From PALSA-1353 sp036267155 (GTDB taxonomy: Bacteria > Planctomycetota > Phycisphaerae > Tepidisphaerales > Tepidisphaeraceae), in contig DATAWP010000031.1 of NCBI GenBank assembly GCA_036267155.1, forward strand, positions 193,524-257,523: a DNA stretch of 64,000 nucleotides, written 5' to 3'. This document shows, one piece after another, positions 43,580-52,627 of this stretch. The notes below the pieces were generated by a model. The model ran no database searches. It worked only from the letters and a program-made list of their open reading frames with translations, and was not told where the DNA came from. The translations under genes were made by a program, and so were the position numbers. The stretch's first letter is position 1, and the number at the start of each line of letters is the position of its first letter.

Positions 43580-45055
43580 ATGGTAGTCCAATCCGCTGTG
43601 CTGACACCGCCTGATACCTCCGCCGAAGTTCAACCGCACGACCATCTCGCGGTCCGCGTGACCGGGCTGGGAAAGCGCTTTCGAATCTATTCCTCGCCGT
43701 GGGATCGTGTCGCGGAATGGATCAGCCTGAACAAGATCCGGCGCCACACCGATTTCTGGGCCCTGCGCGGAATCGATTTTTCCGTGCGGCACGGAGAGTC
43801 GGTTGGAATCATCGGCGTCAATGGATCGGGCAAGAGCACGCTGCTTCGATTGTTGACCGGATGCCTTCATCCGACCGAGGGCCATTACACCATTCAGGGC
43901 CGGGTCCTCAGCCTCCTTGAACTGGGGACCGGGATGAATGTCGAACTCACCGGCCGTCAGAATATCGTCTTCAGCTCGGTCGTCCTCGGCATGCCGCCCA
44001 ATTATGCCCAGGAGAAAATGGAGGTGATCGAATCATTCGCCGAGTTGGGCGATTTTTTCGACCGCCCGGTCAAACTCTACAGCACGGGGATGCTGGTGCG
44101 GCTGGCCTTCAGCATGTTCGCGGCATTCGAGCCGGATTTGTTCATCGTCGATGAAGCATTGAGCGTCGGGGATATTTTTTTCCAGCAAAAATGCGTGCGC
44201 CGTATTGAACAGCTCAGGGAAAGGGGAACCACGCTGCTGTTTGTTTCGCATCAGATTTCGGCCATCGAGGCCCTGTGCGATCGGGTGCTGGTGCTGCACC
44301 AGGGGCAACAGCAGCATTTCGGGGACAAGATCAAGGGGATTCAAATTTACTACGCGCTCAGTGGGGCCACCGCCGGCGCGGCGCAGTCCACCCAGGAAAA
44401 GGATGCGCTCCGGCGCGAAAGTCCCGCGGCAAATACCGCGTCGAATTCCAGCGGCGCCGTCGTCAGTACCGCGGCGCAGACGCCGCTGCCGCCGCTGGAC
44501 GACGCGGAACTTGCTCAATTGCCCTGGCAAGCCCCCGACGAGACCGACAAGGTCGGCGATGACTCCTTGTGCGTCGAAGCCATTTGCCTCCGCCGCGACG
44601 ACGGCCAGTACGCAAACCACGTGGATCAGGGTCGGGACTTGGACATCTTCGTTCGTCTGCGTGCCACCCGCGATGTCGGGCCCGTTTCCTGCGGACTGCA
44701 TCTGTACGACCGCTTTCACCAGGTGGTCTTCGCTCAGGGCTGGCTCAACGCGCAGTTGCAGCCGCTATGGCTCAAAAAAGACGACGTGGTGTTCGCCGGA
44801 TTTCGCGTGCGAATGGATCTGGAGGCTGGCGCGGAATACGTCTTGTGTTTGGGCGCTTCGCAGCCGCTGGCCGACGCCGGCAGTCCCACCGGCTGGAACC
44901 AACACGTCGGGGGGCAGCGCTATACGCTTCTTCCGCGCAGCACATGTGTAACGGTCCTGCCGCGGCCGGATAAGGCGAGATATTGGTTCGGCGCGACGAA
45001 TCTGCGTACCTGCCATCAGCGCAAAGTCGTTCGTTCCGGAGCACGGCCATCATGA
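43580..45055 (+). CDS. wzt: Polysaccharide ABC exporter ATPase Wzt with C-terminal glycan-binding domain
   Basis: 491 residues. The ABC domain (about 20-260) has Walker A GVNGSGKSTLLRLLTGC, the TagH/Wzt-type ELTGRQNIVFSSVVLGMP, and FDRPVKLYSTGMLVRLAFSM as signature region, with Walker B LFIVDEALSVGD. After a Ser/Ala-rich linker, residues about 335-480 form a Wzt_C-like beta sandwich (GDDSLCVEAICLRRDDGQYA, LWLKKDDVVFAGFRVRMDLE). The exporter moves a lipid-linked polysaccharide across the inner membrane. The permease partner is encoded nearby on the other strand. Confidence 0.9.
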   Translation: MVVQSAVLTPPDTSAEVQPHDHLAVRVTGLGKRFRIYSSPWDRVAEWISLNKIRRHTDFWALRGIDFSVRHGESVGIIGVNGSGKSTLLRLLTGCLHPTEGHYTIQGRVLSLLELGTGMNVELTGRQNIVFSSVVLGMPPNYAQEKMEVIESFAELGDFFDRPVKLYSTGMLVRLAFSMFAAFEPDLFIVDEALSVGDIFFQQKCVRRIEQLRERGTTLLFVSHQISAIEALCDRVLVLHQGQQQHFGDKIKGIQIYYALSGATAGAAQSTQEKDALRRESPAANTASNSSGAVVSTAAQTPLPPLDDAELAQLPWQAPDETDKVGDDSLCVEAICLRRDDGQYANHVDQGRDLDIFVRLRATRDVGPVSCGLHLYDRFHQVVFAQGWLNAQLQPLWLKKDDVVFAGFRVRMDLEAGAEYVLCLGASQPLADAGSPTGWNQHVGGQRYTLLPRSTCVTVLPRPDKARYWFGATNLRTCHQRKVVRSGARPS

Positions 45056-46113
45056 GCGCCGGACCGCGACAGCCTTTGCCGGATTCCATCTTGCTGGGAT
45101 TCGATTTTTACGGCGCGGGAAATATCGGTGACGATTTGACCCTGGCCGGATTTCTCGAAGCGCTGAGAACCTTGCGGCCCGAATCACTGCCGCGGCTCTA
45201 TGGCATCTGCCCGCACGACGTCCTTTCGCAACGCAGGAGATTTCCCGAAATCGAATGGAATCCTCCCGTGCTCCCCGAGGTCGCCTGCTGGGCCGGTGTG
45301 GGCGACACTCCCTTCCAGACGACCTGCGGCGATTGGTTCCTTCAATATCTCCGCGCCGCGCTCCCCAGGGCAAGCCATATCCCGCGCCGAGTGCTGGTCG
45401 CCGTCGGCGCGGAAAGCGAGATCGAGCCGCAACACGCCGCCTTCCGCGAGATCGCCGCGGAATTCCAGCGCATCTCCACGCGTGACGAGCACAGCCGGCG
45501 GATCATGATCGATGTCCTGGGCATCCGGGCATCCCAAGTGCATAGCGGCGCGGATCTGGCGAACGTCTCGCTGGCCAAGCTGACGGCCGATTCAAGATCA
45601 AACCGACCGATACGTATGGGCCTCATCATTGCGGGCGACACTCTTTCGCCCGCCGATTTGTCGGAGACGACAGCTTTTTTGGCAACTCGGAATCATCCCG
45701 TCTCTTTCATCGCCTGCGAGACACGATCGGGGCCGCACTTCGAGCGGGGAATTCATCCATTATTGGAATCGAGCCTGCCGGCCGGCCGGTTGCCGCTGCG
45801 ATGCTGCCGATACGGCGAAGACAGCCTGCCCGAGCTGATCCGGTTTATCCCCGAATGCCAGACGGTCGTCGGCAACCGTTACCACGGCCTGCTCGCCGCC
45901 GCCTGGGCGGGGTGCAAGGTCGCGGCCATCGGACGCAGCTCCAAAGTCACCGCTTTGGCCAAGGATTTGAATGTTCCGTTGGCCATGCTCCCCTTGAGCC
46001 GTGAACGCCTGGCGCAGGTGACGTCCGAAGCCCATACAGTGCCACGTGATGTGTTGCGATCATTGGCGAAAAGAGCGATCGACGGCGTAGCGTTCTGCTT
46101 CGGCGCGGATTGA
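45052..46113 (+). CDS. Polysaccharide pyruvyl transferase family protein
   Basis: 353 residues from the ATG overlapping the wzt stop by four bases (ATGA), so the two are coupled. LLGFDFYGAGNIGDDLTLAG (NIGDD loop), FQRISTRDEHSRRIMIDVLG (S-x-RD-x-x-S) and VVGNRYHGLLAAAWAGCKVA (RxHG) are the three landmarks of the CsaB/WcaK superfamily. Such enzymes place pyruvate ketals on glycan sugars. Its coupling to wzt suggests modification of the exported polymer. Confidence 0.85.
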   Translation: MSAGPRQPLPDSILLGFDFYGAGNIGDDLTLAGFLEALRTLRPESLPRLYGICPHDVLSQRRRFPEIEWNPPVLPEVACWAGVGDTPFQTTCGDWFLQYLRAALPRASHIPRRVLVAVGAESEIEPQHAAFREIAAEFQRISTRDEHSRRIMIDVLGIRASQVHSGADLANVSLAKLTADSRSNRPIRMGLIIAGDTLSPADLSETTAFLATRNHPVSFIACETRSGPHFERGIHPLLESSLPAGRLPLRCCRYGEDSLPELIRFIPECQTVVGNRYHGLLAAAWAGCKVAAIGRSSKVTALAKDLNVPLAMLPLSRERLAQVTSEAHTVPRDVLRSLAKRAIDGVAFCFGAD

Positions 46114-46127
46114 GCGCACTTGCTCGA

Positions 46128-46913
46128 TCACACCACGTCCCGGATCTCATCGCGCAGCTTTGCGAAGATGATCAGGGAGATTGCCAGCATCGCCAGGGGC
46201 CAGGCGATCATTCCAATCCAAAGCGCCGGAGACGGCATGGTTCCCTTGAGAAAAAGATCGTGCACCGCCCCCAAGGCGCCGCCGATCGGATGCCATGGCA
46301 AAAGCGCCTGGATCGACTTGGGAAGAATCCTCGGCACGTACACGATGGGGACCGTCCACATGGCGATCTGCAGGAAAATATTCGTCCATTCGGACAAATC
46401 GCGGAAGAAGACGTTCAAGGTGCCCAGCAGCAACCCGACGCCGAAACCGAGCGTAATCATGGAAATCAGCGGGATCGGCAGCAGGAGCCAGCTCAGTTTG
46501 GGATGGAGGCCCAGGATCAGCGATATCGCGATCAGCAGGGCGAAATTCAAGCACAGGTTCATCAGCGTCGTGGCTGCGTTTTGCGCGACGAAAACCTGCT
46601 CGGGAATCGGCAGCTTTTTCAGGTACGAAGCGTTGGTGATGAAAGCGTTGCAACTGCGGGTAATGCAATCAGCCAGCGCCATCCAGGGAAACAAACCGGA
46701 GCAGAGGTAGACCACGTAGCCGTATTTGACCGGCACCTCATCGGCGCTGGTGGCCATCAGCGTGGAAAAGACGATCGAATAAACGGCGATCACGGCGAGC
46801 GGATGGATGACATTCCAAAGGATGCCCATCCCCGTCCCCGCGTAGCGATGACGCAGGTCGGCCAGCGCATTAACGAAAATGAATCGGCGATACTGCCACA
46901 GCGTCAGCGTCAT
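46128..46913 (-). CDS. wzm: Polysaccharide ABC exporter permease Wzm
   Basis: 261 residues with six membrane segments in an ABC-2 arrangement: the amphipathic start MTLTLWQYRRFIFVNALADL, then LWNVIHPLAVIAVYSIVFST, LCSGLFPWMALADCITRSCN and TNASYLKKLPIPEQVFVAQN (the polysaccharide-exporter loop). WHPIGGALGAVHDLFLKG near the end fits too. It pairs functionally with Wzt, but lies convergent to it with the pyruvyltransferase between, so the exporter is not one operon. Downstream of nuoB on the same strand. Confidence 0.9.
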   Translation of the reverse strand: MTLTLWQYRRFIFVNALADLRHRYAGTGMGILWNVIHPLAVIAVYSIVFSTLMATSADEVPVKYGYVVYLCSGLFPWMALADCITRSCNAFITNASYLKKLPIPEQVFVAQNAATTLMNLCLNFALLIAISLILGLHPKLSWLLLPIPLISMITLGFGVGLLLGTLNVFFRDLSEWTNIFLQIAMWTVPIVYVPRILPKSIQALLPWHPIGGALGAVHDLFLKGTMPSPALWIGMIAWPLAMLAISLIIFAKLRDEIRDVV

Positions 46914-46988
46914 ACGTCAATCAGGAGGACGCTTTTACCGTCCGGGTCATGTAATCCAAATCAGCCCGCTCCTCGGGTGTCAACGTGA

Positions 46989-47558
46989 TTAGATCGCTCT
47001 TCCGCCGATGGTGACGGGGATGCCGACGGGCTGGGCGGCGGGGGAATAGCTGGGCTCGACGGCCAATTGCAATGGCCGGCGCTTGCCGGCCGGAGGAAGG
47101 CCGTCTTCGTCGATGATGCGCTGAATGGCCATGATGCCTTCAATCAGCGTTTCGGGACGCGGGGGACAGCCCGGGACGTACACGTCCACCGGCATGAACT
47201 GGTCGATCCCCTGAATGGTCGCGTAAGCGTCGAAGACGCCGCCGGTGCTGGCGCAGGCGCCCATGCTGATGACCCATTTCGGCTCGGTCATCTGCTGATA
47301 AATGTGCTGCAAGACGGGCATCATCTTGGTGGTCACCCGACCGGCGACGATCAGCAGATCGCTCTGACGCGGGCTGAAGCGCATCGCTTCGGCGCCGAAA
47401 CGAGCCAAGTCATAACGGCTGGCAGCCGTGGCCATCAACTCGATGCCGCAACACGCCGTGGCAAACGGCATGGGCCAGAGGGAACTGCGGCGAGCCCAAT
47501 TCACTACCTTCTTGAGCTGAGTCGTCAGGAAATTGTCGGGCAACGTCTGGGTGTCCAT
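46989..47558 (-). CDS. nuoB: NADH-quinone oxidoreductase subunit B
   Basis: 189 residues. The four ligands of cluster N2 are present: Cys36 and Cys37 (FATACCGIELMATAASRYDL), Cys102 (SMGACASTGGVFD) and Cys131 (VPGCPPRPETLIE). It transfers electrons from the iron-sulfur chain to quinone in complex I. A GC palindrome falls in its variable tail (PPAGKRRPLQLAVE). It starts 34 bp after nuoA, but no nuoC follows; the next minus-strand gene is wzm. ATG is the family-typical start. Confidence 0.95.
   Translation of the reverse strand: MDTQTLPDNFLTTQLKKVVNWARRSSLWPMPFATACCGIELMATAASRYDLARFGAEAMRFSPRQSDLLIVAGRVTTKMMPVLQHIYQQMTEPKWVISMGACASTGGVFDAYATIQGIDQFMPVDVYVPGCPPRPETLIEGIMAIQRIIDEDGLPPAGKRRPLQLAVEPSYSPAAQPVGIPVTIGGRAI
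47071..47092. repeat. GC palindrome inside nuoB
   Basis: Contains GGCCGGC-GCTT-GCCGGCC. 20 of 22 bases match the palindrome at 15023 ahead of rpoD. It encodes part of the poorly conserved tail after the last cluster cysteine. Confidence 0.5.
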
Positions 47559-47592
47559 GATGGTTCAACTGATTATAGTGTACTTATCGGCA

Positions 47593-48009
47593 TTAATCCC
47601 ACCGGAATACGCCTTTGCCCCACGCATAAAAATAGGCCACCAGAAGAATCACCACGAAAGTGACCATCTCCATGAGCAGGATGAGGCCGTTGCTGGCACT
47701 GTCGTTATGAACGTGCCGGGCGAAGATGCTGGCCCAGGGATAGAAGAAGACGATTTCCACGTCGAAGACGAGGAAGATCATGGCGACGATGTAAAAGCGG
47801 ACATTGAATCGCCGCCGGGCGTCGCCGATGGGGACCATTCCGCTTTCGTAGGCCGTTTCCTTGCCCGGCCCGGTTCGACTGGGGCCGATGATGAGGGACA
47901 GGGCGATATTGGCGACGGCGAAACCGACGCCGATAATGATGAGCAGCACCACCGGCGCCCAGGAACCAACCGGCGAAGGCCCGGCTTCAGCCAGGAATGA
48001 GCAGGTCAT
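47593..48009 (-). CDS. nuoA: NADH-quinone oxidoreductase subunit A
   Basis: 138 residues, three membrane helices. The conserved loop YESGMVPIGDARRRFNVRFY and AMIFLVFDVEIVFFYPWASI identify NuoA; the acidic FDVE pair is near the quinone site. With nuoB it makes a two-gene complex I unit. Upstream, separated by about 55 bp, is a polytopic membrane protein gene transcribed in the same direction. Confidence 0.95.
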   Translation of the reverse strand: MTCSFLAEAGPSPVGSWAPVVLLIIIGVGFAVANIALSLIIGPSRTGPGKETAYESGMVPIGDARRRFNVRFYIVAMIFLVFDVEIVFFYPWASIFARHVHNDSASNGLILLMEMVTFVVILLVAYFYAWGKGVFRWD

Positions 48010-48065
48010 AGAGGGGTCTACTTTATTCGCCGGCCGGGGATTTGCAAACGCTCGGATGCACTACG

Positions 48066-49253
48066 TCACAATCTCGGCGGGGATGGGGCTCGGCTCAGGC
48101 TGACGGCCGCACCCAGCACCAAAAACACGAATGCGGCCACGACGCAAGACGTGCCCCAGCCGACCGCGGTGGTTGGAAGCAGATCGCGGATCGCCGTCGA
48201 TATCCAGTTCCAGGCATTTACAGCCCAGTGGATCATCTGATCCAACGTCGGTCCGTATTCATCGAACAGCAAGCATCCGAAACCGGCGACGAGGCAATAA
48301 ATCCAATAGGATTGAAAGAAAAAATAGACGAATTCCAGATATGTCGCCGCGGTCGTCAGGCAAAGTGGGGTGACTTTCAAATGACCCCCGTGATTGAGGA
48401 TAATCGTGAGTTCGCTGGAGCTTCCGCCCGACAGAAGAATCGCGACAAGAGGAAGCAGGATTTGCAGCGCCAGCGCATCCTTGCGATGCAGCAGCGACGG
48501 AGCGTTCGCTCGGTTGAGCACCAGCGCCAGTGCCAGCAAAAGCGGCGCGGCCATCGCGGCGCAGAACGGAACATCGTACACGTAATGAAGAATGCCCAGA
48601 TGCGCAACCAGCGATAACCAGGGCAGAATCATGTAAGTGAGCACGGCGCGCGACACGGGCGACGACTCGCCCGGCCGAAGAAACCTGGCCAGAAGTTCGT
48701 AAGCGGCCGGCATCAGTCCGACGATCCACCATGCGATGTAAAACACCAGCGGGGAGACCGTGCCGTTGTCAGGGCGGCTGAAAACGATGGGCAACGCAAG
48801 AATCGCGGCGATCTGAATGAGAATGAAAGCGAATTCCGCCGGCGACCGACGTACGCCGAGGATGCGAAGGATGACCGCCAGCTTCACGACCGCGGCGAGG
48901 AAGCTGACCGCGGCGATCGCCGGTCCGACCCATGATTTCTGAGTTGCGATCTCGGCATCGAGAAAGGTTATGTCGATCAGGAAAAACGCTTCGAGAACGA
49001 TCAGCACCATCCCATCTCGCCGCAGTCCGCGGCCAAGAATCAGGTACGCGGCCAGGCCGATCAGGGCCGCTTCGTACGCGTTCAGCGTGGCGATCAAAAT
49101 CAGCAGCTTGTGCGTCGGGATGCTGAGCCACGACAGGGAATTGGTCAGCGCCAGACATCCGGCCAACATGCAACAGGCGCTGATTAAGTAAAAGGGATTG
49201 GAATCAAGGAAGTAGCGGAATAAAGACGTGCCGCCAATCGGTTTCGCAGCCAT
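48066..49253 (-). CDS. Polytopic membrane protein of unknown function
   Basis: 395 residues with about eleven membrane segments (for example NPFYLISACCMLAGCLALTN, MVLIVLEAFFLIDITFLDAE, APLLLALALVLN, SCVVAAFVFLVLGAAVSLS). No domain or enzymatic motif is recognised. The N-terminal FRYFLDSNPFYLISACCML pattern resembles planctomycete membrane proteins annotated only as hypothetical. It precedes nuoA on the same strand, but there is no evidence that it belongs to complex I. Confidence 0.75.
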   Translation of the reverse strand: MAAKPIGGTSLFRYFLDSNPFYLISACCMLAGCLALTNSLSWLSIPTHKLLILIATLNAYEAALIGLAAYLILGRGLRRDGMVLIVLEAFFLIDITFLDAEIATQKSWVGPAIAAVSFLAAVVKLAVILRILGVRRSPAEFAFILIQIAAILALPIVFSRPDNGTVSPLVFYIAWWIVGLMPAAYELLARFLRPGESSPVSRAVLTYMILPWLSLVAHLGILHYVYDVPFCAAMAAPLLLALALVLNRANAPSLLHRKDALALQILLPLVAILLSGGSSSELTIILNHGGHLKVTPLCLTTAATYLEFVYFFFQSYWIYCLVAGFGCLLFDEYGPTLDQMIHWAVNAWNWISTAIRDLLPTTAVGWGTSCVVAAFVFLVLGAAVSLSRAPSPPRL

Positions 49254-49402
49254 CGCGGACCTCCGAAAAGTCCGGCCGCATCGCGTTGCGGCCGGATTGA
49301 GGCATCAAGCAACACGAACGATTCGTCCAAACGTCTTACGTCTTATTGATTCCTCAGGTTTCCGGGAATTTTCAAAAATGCGTGGACCGCGGACGCTTCG
49401 GA

Positions 49403-52400
49403 TCACTTGCCCGCAATCGACGCCTCGGGGATGTCCTCTTCGGCGCCGTTGCCGCCACCGGTGCCGCCGCCGACTTCGTGGCCCAGAACCTTCACGCCCG
49501 TGCCGGAGATGTCGCGCACGGAATGGAAGAAGCTCGTGCGGTCCAGCACGCGTTCCTGGAATTGCTCCAGATACAGATAGATCACGGGAGTGATGTACAG
49601 CGTGATGAACTGCGAAACGATCAAGCCGCCGACGATGACCAATCCCAGCGGCCGCCGGGAGGCGCCGTCGGCGCCGAAGCCCAGGGCGATCGGCACCGCG
49701 CCCATCAGGGCGGCCAGCGTCGTCATAATGATCGGGCGGAAACGGTTCATGCTGGCATCGTGGATCGCGTCGATGCTGCTCTGGCCCTGGGCCATGCGCT
49801 GAAGCGCGAAGTCGATCAGCATAATTCCGTTCTTCTTGACGATCCCCATCAGCAAAAACAGGCCGATGAAGGCATAGAGAGACGCCTCGGCATTGAAAAT
49901 GTAAAGCGTGAGCAACCCGCCCACCAGCGCCACCGGAAGGGACGAAAGCACGGTGATGGGATGCACGTAGCTTTCGTAAAGGATTCCAAGGATGACGTAC
50001 ATGACGAAGACGGCCAGGAGGATCAGGATCGTCAGAACGCGCACGGTTTCGGTGAAATCCTTGGCCTCGCCCTGCAAATCGCCGCGGATGCCGGGCGGGA
50101 CGATTGTGGCCGCCGCGTCCTCAACGAATTGCGTCGCCGCGCCCACTGGAACATTCGGGTTCAGATTGAAGTAGATCGTCACCGACGCGAACTGGTTGAT
50201 GTGGTTCACGTTCTGCGGACCGAGCGCTTCCTGCCATGTCGCCACGGCCGGCAGCGGAACCAGAAGGCCGTTGTTCGACCGGACGTACAGCAGCGAAAGA
50301 TCCGAGGGAATCGCCCGGTCCCTTTCCTGGGCTTCGAGAATGACCTGGAACTGGTCCTCGGGCTTCTTGATGAGATAAACGTAATTCTGCGAATAGGCCT
50401 GGCGGATGGTGCTTTCAATCGCCGCGGCGGAAACGCCGTAGCTGGAAGCGGCGTCACGCAAAATATTGATCTGAAGATTCGGAGTATGGTTGAACAAATC
50501 GGGTGTGACGGTGGCGAACATATCGGGGCGCGATTGCATTGCCGCCTGCAGCTTCATCGCGGCCGCGTCAACCTGGTCGCGATCGATGCCGGACAGCGCG
50601 TAAGCGTATTGCCCCAGATTGTTCTGGGTGGCCCCGGTGCTGATTTGCAACACCGGCGACGGCCGCATAAACACATGGGCATTAATGATCTGGGACAGTT
50701 TCGCCATTAACTGCCCGGTGACGGCCTGGATCGGCGGGCGCTGGCTTGCATCTTTCAGAAACGCCAGCACGAAACCCTGGTTCGACGGCAGGAACTGCGA
50801 ATTGCCCGTCATGGTAAACGTCGTCTCCACGGCGGGGTTGGCCTGCATAATCTTGTCGGCCTGGTTCTGGTAAACGCGCATCTGCTTATACGATGCGCCT
50901 TCCTGCCCGATCATGACGCCGCGGATGAATCCGCTGTCCCCCACCGGCAGAAAGCTCTTGGGAACTTTCATGAAAAGCCAGATGGTCCCAAAGAGCGTGA
51001 CGAACCAGATGGCCAGAGAAATCCAGCGATAGCGAAGGAACCACCAGAGAGACCTTCCGTAAACCGCCAGGACCCGGTCGATGACGGCCGATCCCATGCG
51101 TTCCATGAGGGTGCGGCGTTGAGTTTTGCCGCGCAGGGCCAACATCCGCGAGCACATCATCGGCGTCAGCGTCAGCGACACGATGCCCGAAGCGAAGATC
51201 ACCACGATGATGGTGACGGCAAACTCGCGGAAAATCCGCCCGACCAATCCCGGCATGAACACCAGCGGAAGAAACACCGCCGCCAGTGAAATCGTCATCG
51301 CCAGAATCGTGAAGCTGATCTGCGTGGCGCTGCGGATGGATGCTTCCAGGGCGCCTTCACCGTGCTCCATCCGGCTGACGGTGTTCTCCAGAAACACGAT
51401 CGCGTCATCCACCAAAAATCCAACCGCCAGCACCAGCGCCATCAGCGAAAGATTGTCCAGGCTGTACCCCAGCACGTGCATGACGATGAATGTCAGCAGC
51501 AGCGACAGCGGCAACGCGACAACCGGGATCAGCGTATCGTTGGCCCGCCCCAGAAAAACGTAGATCACCATCACCACCAACACGAATGCGATGAGCAACG
51601 TGAATTGCACGTCGTTTGCCGAATCCACGATCGATTGAGATCGGTCGTAGACGGGATACAGTCCGATGGACGCCGGCAATTGCGCCTGAACGCCGGGCAC
51701 CAGGTCGCGCACGGACTGGGCGACGACGACGGCGTTGGTTCCGGCCTGGCGGAAAACCGCCAGCACCACCGTTGCCGTTGGAACCACATGCATGCGATCC
51801 CAGAAATGCATCGAAATGCGCTGGTCCTGGATCGTGTCCTCCGCCGTGGCGACGTCGCGCAGATAAACCGGCGACCCGTTGCGGGTCGCGATAATCAGGT
51901 TGGAATACTGCTGGGCATCGGTGAGCTGGCCCTGAGGCTGCAAGAGGAATGTCCGATGCGGGCTGTCGAACTGACCCGCGCCCTCGTAAGTGGTGCCCGC
52001 CTGAATCGCTAGCGCCAGGTCGTTGATCGTCATTCCGCGAATGGCCAACGCCGATGGATTGGCCTCGATCCGCACCGCCGCTTTGGTGCCGTACGTATCC
52101 ACCCGCGAAACGCCGGGCAAAATGCTGATGCGCTGCGCGACCTCGGTGCTGGCATAGTTGTACAGCGCCCCGCCCGTGATGTTGTTGCTGACCATCGCCA
52201 GGTACATGATCGCCTGGTCGTTGGGATTGGTTTTGGAAAACGTCGGCGGGGAAGGAAGATCGACGGGCAAGCTTCCCGAGGCCTGCGAGATCGCCGCCTG
52301 AACGTCCGTCGCGGCCGCATCCAGGCTCTTGCTCAAATCAAATTGCAGCGTGAAACTCGTGGTGCCCTGGCCGCTGGAGCTGGTCACCAGTTGCAGCCCG

Positions 52401-52627
52401 GAAATCTGCATGAACTGCTTTTCCAGCGGCGTGGCGACGTTGGCGGCCATCGTTTCGGGGCTGGCGCCGGGATAACTCACCGACGCCGTGATCACCGGAT
52501 AATCCACCGACGGCAGATCGTTCACGGGAAGCGATCTGTACGCCAGCACGCCGAACAGAATGCACGTCACCGTCAGCAACGTGGTCATCGCCGGCCGGCG
52601 AATAAACGGCTCGGACAGACTGGTCAT
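49403..52627 (-). CDS. RND multidrug efflux transporter (HAE1, MdtB/MdtC-like)
   Basis: 1074 residues, full length, with twelve membrane helices and two large periplasmic loops. MTSLSEPFIRRPAMTTLLTV at the start and LPVNDLPSVDYPVITASVSY match MdtB/C and similar pumps. The proton-relay pair is in LAVGFLVDDAIVFLENTVSR and the lysine in MGIVKKNGIMLIDFALQRMA. It drives outward transport of hydrophobic compounds by proton exchange. It overlaps the adaptor gene by four bases. No outer-membrane TolC gene is adjacent. Confidence 0.94.
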   Translation of the reverse strand: MTSLSEPFIRRPAMTTLLTVTCILFGVLAYRSLPVNDLPSVDYPVITASVSYPGASPETMAANVATPLEKQFMQISGLQLVTSSSGQGTTSFTLQFDLSKSLDAAATDVQAAISQASGSLPVDLPSPPTFSKTNPNDQAIMYLAMVSNNITGGALYNYASTEVAQRISILPGVSRVDTYGTKAAVRIEANPSALAIRGMTINDLALAIQAGTTYEGAGQFDSPHRTFLLQPQGQLTDAQQYSNLIIATRNGSPVYLRDVATAEDTIQDQRISMHFWDRMHVVPTATVVLAVFRQAGTNAVVVAQSVRDLVPGVQAQLPASIGLYPVYDRSQSIVDSANDVQFTLLIAFVLVVMVIYVFLGRANDTLIPVVALPLSLLLTFIVMHVLGYSLDNLSLMALVLAVGFLVDDAIVFLENTVSRMEHGEGALEASIRSATQISFTILAMTISLAAVFLPLVFMPGLVGRIFREFAVTIIVVIFASGIVSLTLTPMMCSRMLALRGKTQRRTLMERMGSAVIDRVLAVYGRSLWWFLRYRWISLAIWFVTLFGTIWLFMKVPKSFLPVGDSGFIRGVMIGQEGASYKQMRVYQNQADKIMQANPAVETTFTMTGNSQFLPSNQGFVLAFLKDASQRPPIQAVTGQLMAKLSQIINAHVFMRPSPVLQISTGATQNNLGQYAYALSGIDRDQVDAAAMKLQAAMQSRPDMFATVTPDLFNHTPNLQINILRDAASSYGVSAAAIESTIRQAYSQNYVYLIKKPEDQFQVILEAQERDRAIPSDLSLLYVRSNNGLLVPLPAVATWQEALGPQNVNHINQFASVTIYFNLNPNVPVGAATQFVEDAAATIVPPGIRGDLQGEAKDFTETVRVLTILILLAVFVMYVILGILYESYVHPITVLSSLPVALVGGLLTLYIFNAEASLYAFIGLFLLMGIVKKNGIMLIDFALQRMAQGQSSIDAIHDASMNRFRPIIMTTLAALMGAVPIALGFGADGASRRPLGLVIVGGLIVSQFITLYITPVIYLYLEQFQERVLDRTSFFHSVRDISGTGVKVLGHEVGGGTGGGNGAEEDIPEASIAGK

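Noticed and set aside
46914..46988. A short minus-strand frame ending in LTPEERADLDYMTRTVKASS, reminiscent of the start of IS630-type transposases
   Set aside because: Only about 25 residues between nuoB and wzm with no start and no continuation; too little to call a transposase remnant.
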